A stretch of DNA of 6,524 bases from Flavobacteriales bacterium (GTDB taxonomy: Bacteria > Bacteroidota > Bacteroidia > Flavobacteriales > UBA7430): positions 1 through 6,524 of the forward strand of contig NYWQ01000095.1 of assembly GCA_002685115.1 (NCBI GenBank). The letters run 5' to 3'. Within the stretch, counting starts at the first letter, position 1. Each line of letters begins with the position of its first letter. A model generated the notes under the pieces. The model had not been told where the DNA came from. It made no database searches and saw nothing but the letters and a program-made list of their open reading frames with translations. Made by a program: the position numbers and the translations under genes. Below are positions 5,603 to 6,524 of this stretch, in pieces.

Positions 5603-6334
5603 ATGAAGAATATATTACTGGGCGCTGCGCTAGTATTAAGCGCTGGATTATTTGCACAAACTGCAGAATTAAGTCCTTACCAAAAGAAAACGATGAATAC
5701 TGAGCGTTTTGCTCGACCTGTAAATACGGGTGTAAACCATACCTTGCTTATTTTGGGTTCCGCCTGGGAAACATCTCCAGAGTTAGGAGATGAGATAGCT
5801 GTTTACGATTCTGAAAATAATATGGTTGCTTCTGTAGCTTGGAGACCTGAGCAAGAAGGTCATTCTGGCCTAGCTATTTGGGGAGATGATGAAACAACTT
5901 CTGCTAAAGAAGGAATGTTAAAGGGTGAAACTTTTAGCATCGTTTTATTTGACAAGTCCGAAGACACAATGACTAATCTAAAGGTAAACCGATGGGAACG
6001 TGGAGATAATTCTTTTGCGAAAGACGGCGTTAGTGTTGTAGGTTCTATTGCTAGCTCTTCTGTTATAACTCAAGATTTGGAGCTTTTTCAAAATGTGCCT
6101 AACCCAGTACAAGACAATACAAGCATTAGTTTTTACCTTCCAAAAGATGGAAAAATAAATCTGACTGTATCGAATACACTAGGTCAAGAGGTGATGGTTT
6201 TATCTAATGAAATCTTTACTAAAGGAATGCATACGGTACAGATGGACGCAAATAGTCTTTCTACAGGTGTTTATTTTTACAAGCTAGAGGCAAACAAAAA
6301 TAGCGTTACTAAACAACTAACTTTGGTTAACTAA
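5603..6334 (+). CDS. Small secreted protein with T9SS type A sorting domain
   Basis: The 243-residue protein starts with a clear signal peptide: K3, then hydrophobic residues 4-17, with cleavage probably near 'FAQ' at 17-19. It ends in a typical T9SS type A (Por_Secre_tail) domain at about 160-243: 'LFQNVPNPVQDNTSISFYLP', 'LTVSNTLGQEV', 'TGVYFYKLEA' and a final 'KQLTLVN'. It should be moved across the outer membrane and either attached to the surface or released. The middle (about 40-150) is a compact beta-rich domain with 'LGDEIAVYDSENNMVAS' (61-77) and 'AIWGDDETTSAKEGM' (91-105). The 'GDEI.V.D' and 'GDD..T' patterns recur in secreted Bacteroidota proteins, but I know of no firm function. 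There are no catalytic motifs and no cysteines. It is a single-gene unit with its own terminator. Product class confident, role unknown. Confidence 0.9.
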   Translation: MKNILLGAALVLSAGLFAQTAELSPYQKKTMNTERFARPVNTGVNHTLLILGSAWETSPELGDEIAVYDSENNMVASVAWRPEQEGHSGLAIWGDDETTSAKEGMLKGETFSIVLFDKSEDTMTNLKVNRWERGDNSFAKDGVSVVGSIASSSVITQDLELFQNVPNPVQDNTSISFYLPKDGKINLTVSNTLGQEVMVLSNEIFTKGMHTVQMDANSLSTGVYFYKLEANKNSVTKQLTLVN

Positions 6335-6369
6335 ATTATCTAATCAACATTTGTTGTCGTACATACTTT

Positions 6370-6400
6370 AAAGCCCACTCCGTTGAGTGGGCTTTTCTTA
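6370..6400 (+). terminator. Strong intrinsic terminator
   Basis: A perfect 11-bp stem, AAAGCCCACTC (6370-6380) with GAGTGGGCTTT (6385-6395), has a CGTT loop and a T-rich tail that continues past 6400. It lies 36 nt after the stop of the secreted-protein gene. The GC-rich stem core makes it the clearest terminator in the window; the A-run side could also serve the minus strand. Confidence 0.92.
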
Positions 6401-6462
6401 TTTTTAAAAATGCTACAAACAAAAATTTAAATGCATTCCCTCATTCTAACTAGTATTTGTTA

Positions 6463-6470
6463 TATAATTG
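6463..6470 (+). promoter_or_regulatory. Possible -7 box for the right-edge gene
   Basis: TATAATTG differs from TAnnTTTG at one position and lies 9 nt before the ATG at 6480, the same distance as the -7 box of crtD from its start. No convincing -33 TTTG is seen upstream, so this is tentative. Confidence 0.3.
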
Positions 6471-6479
6471 CAAAAAAAT

Positions 6480-6524
6480 ATGTTTAAAAAATTAACATCA
6501 ATTTTATTTTTTGCTCCCTTGTTG
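6480..6524 (+). CDS. Start of an exported protein, 3' partial
   Basis: Only 15 codons are inside the window: M-F-K-K followed by a hydrophobic run (LTSILFFAPLL). Two lysines and then a hydrophobic core are the start of a signal peptide or lipoprotein leader. The frame is open to the right edge, and the gene lies after the terminator of the preceding gene, so it is a separate transcription unit. Its function cannot be read from this fragment. Confidence 0.6.
   Translation, partial: MFKKLTSILFFAPLL

Overview
The window looks like a piece of chromosome from a pigmented, AT-rich Bacteroidota, probably Flavobacteriales and marine or aquatic. Several signs agree. Two secreted proteins carry type IX secretion (T9SS) C-terminal sorting signals of two different classes. 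The starts lack clear Shine-Dalgarno sequences. A perfect Bacteroidota -7 promoter box (TAnnTTTG form, here TATCTTTG) sits in front of the carotenoid genes. The carotenoid genes themselves are of the flavobacterial kind.

Layout from left to right. Positions 2-1585 (+) hold the 3' part of a large secreted protein: half a fasciclin (FAS1) domain, a full FAS1 domain, two ~100-residue Cys-bounded repeats and a T9SS tail of the 'DVLGK...DNGSVEK' class. A bidirectional terminator at 1629-1656 separates it from a convergent minus-strand operon read crtD (4899-3424), cruF (3431-2799), crtY (2797-1655). The genes are packed stop-to-start. A 5'-proximal promoter lies only 9 nt from the crtD ATG. From 4917 to 5602 there is no long gene. 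This stretch holds a short minus-strand ORF whose reading frame, continued through one TAA codon, spells out a whole but degenerate response-regulator receiver fold (5431-5114). It also holds a set of evenly spaced TTACC repeats (5442-5500). Positions 5603-6334 (+) encode a small secreted protein with a signal peptide and a classic T9SS type A tail, followed by a strong intrinsic terminator (6370-6400). A last gene starts at 6480 and runs off the right edge.

Function. The three carotenoid enzymes fit one branch of the pathway. CrtY puts a beta-ring on one end of an acyclic carotene. CruF adds water across the other psi-end to give a 1'-hydroxyl. The FAD desaturase, which by sequence signature is CrtD-like (1-hydroxycarotenoid 3,4-desaturase) rather than the phytoene desaturase CrtI, then introduces the 3',4' double bond. 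Together they point to a monocyclic 1'-hydroxylated xanthophyll of the saproxanthin/myxol type. crtB, crtI and crtZ are not in the window and must lie elsewhere. I see no CRISPR array, tRNA, rRNA, insertion sequence or phage gene. The most unusual items are the broken pseudo-receiver with Glu at the phosphoacceptor position and the phased repeats beside it.
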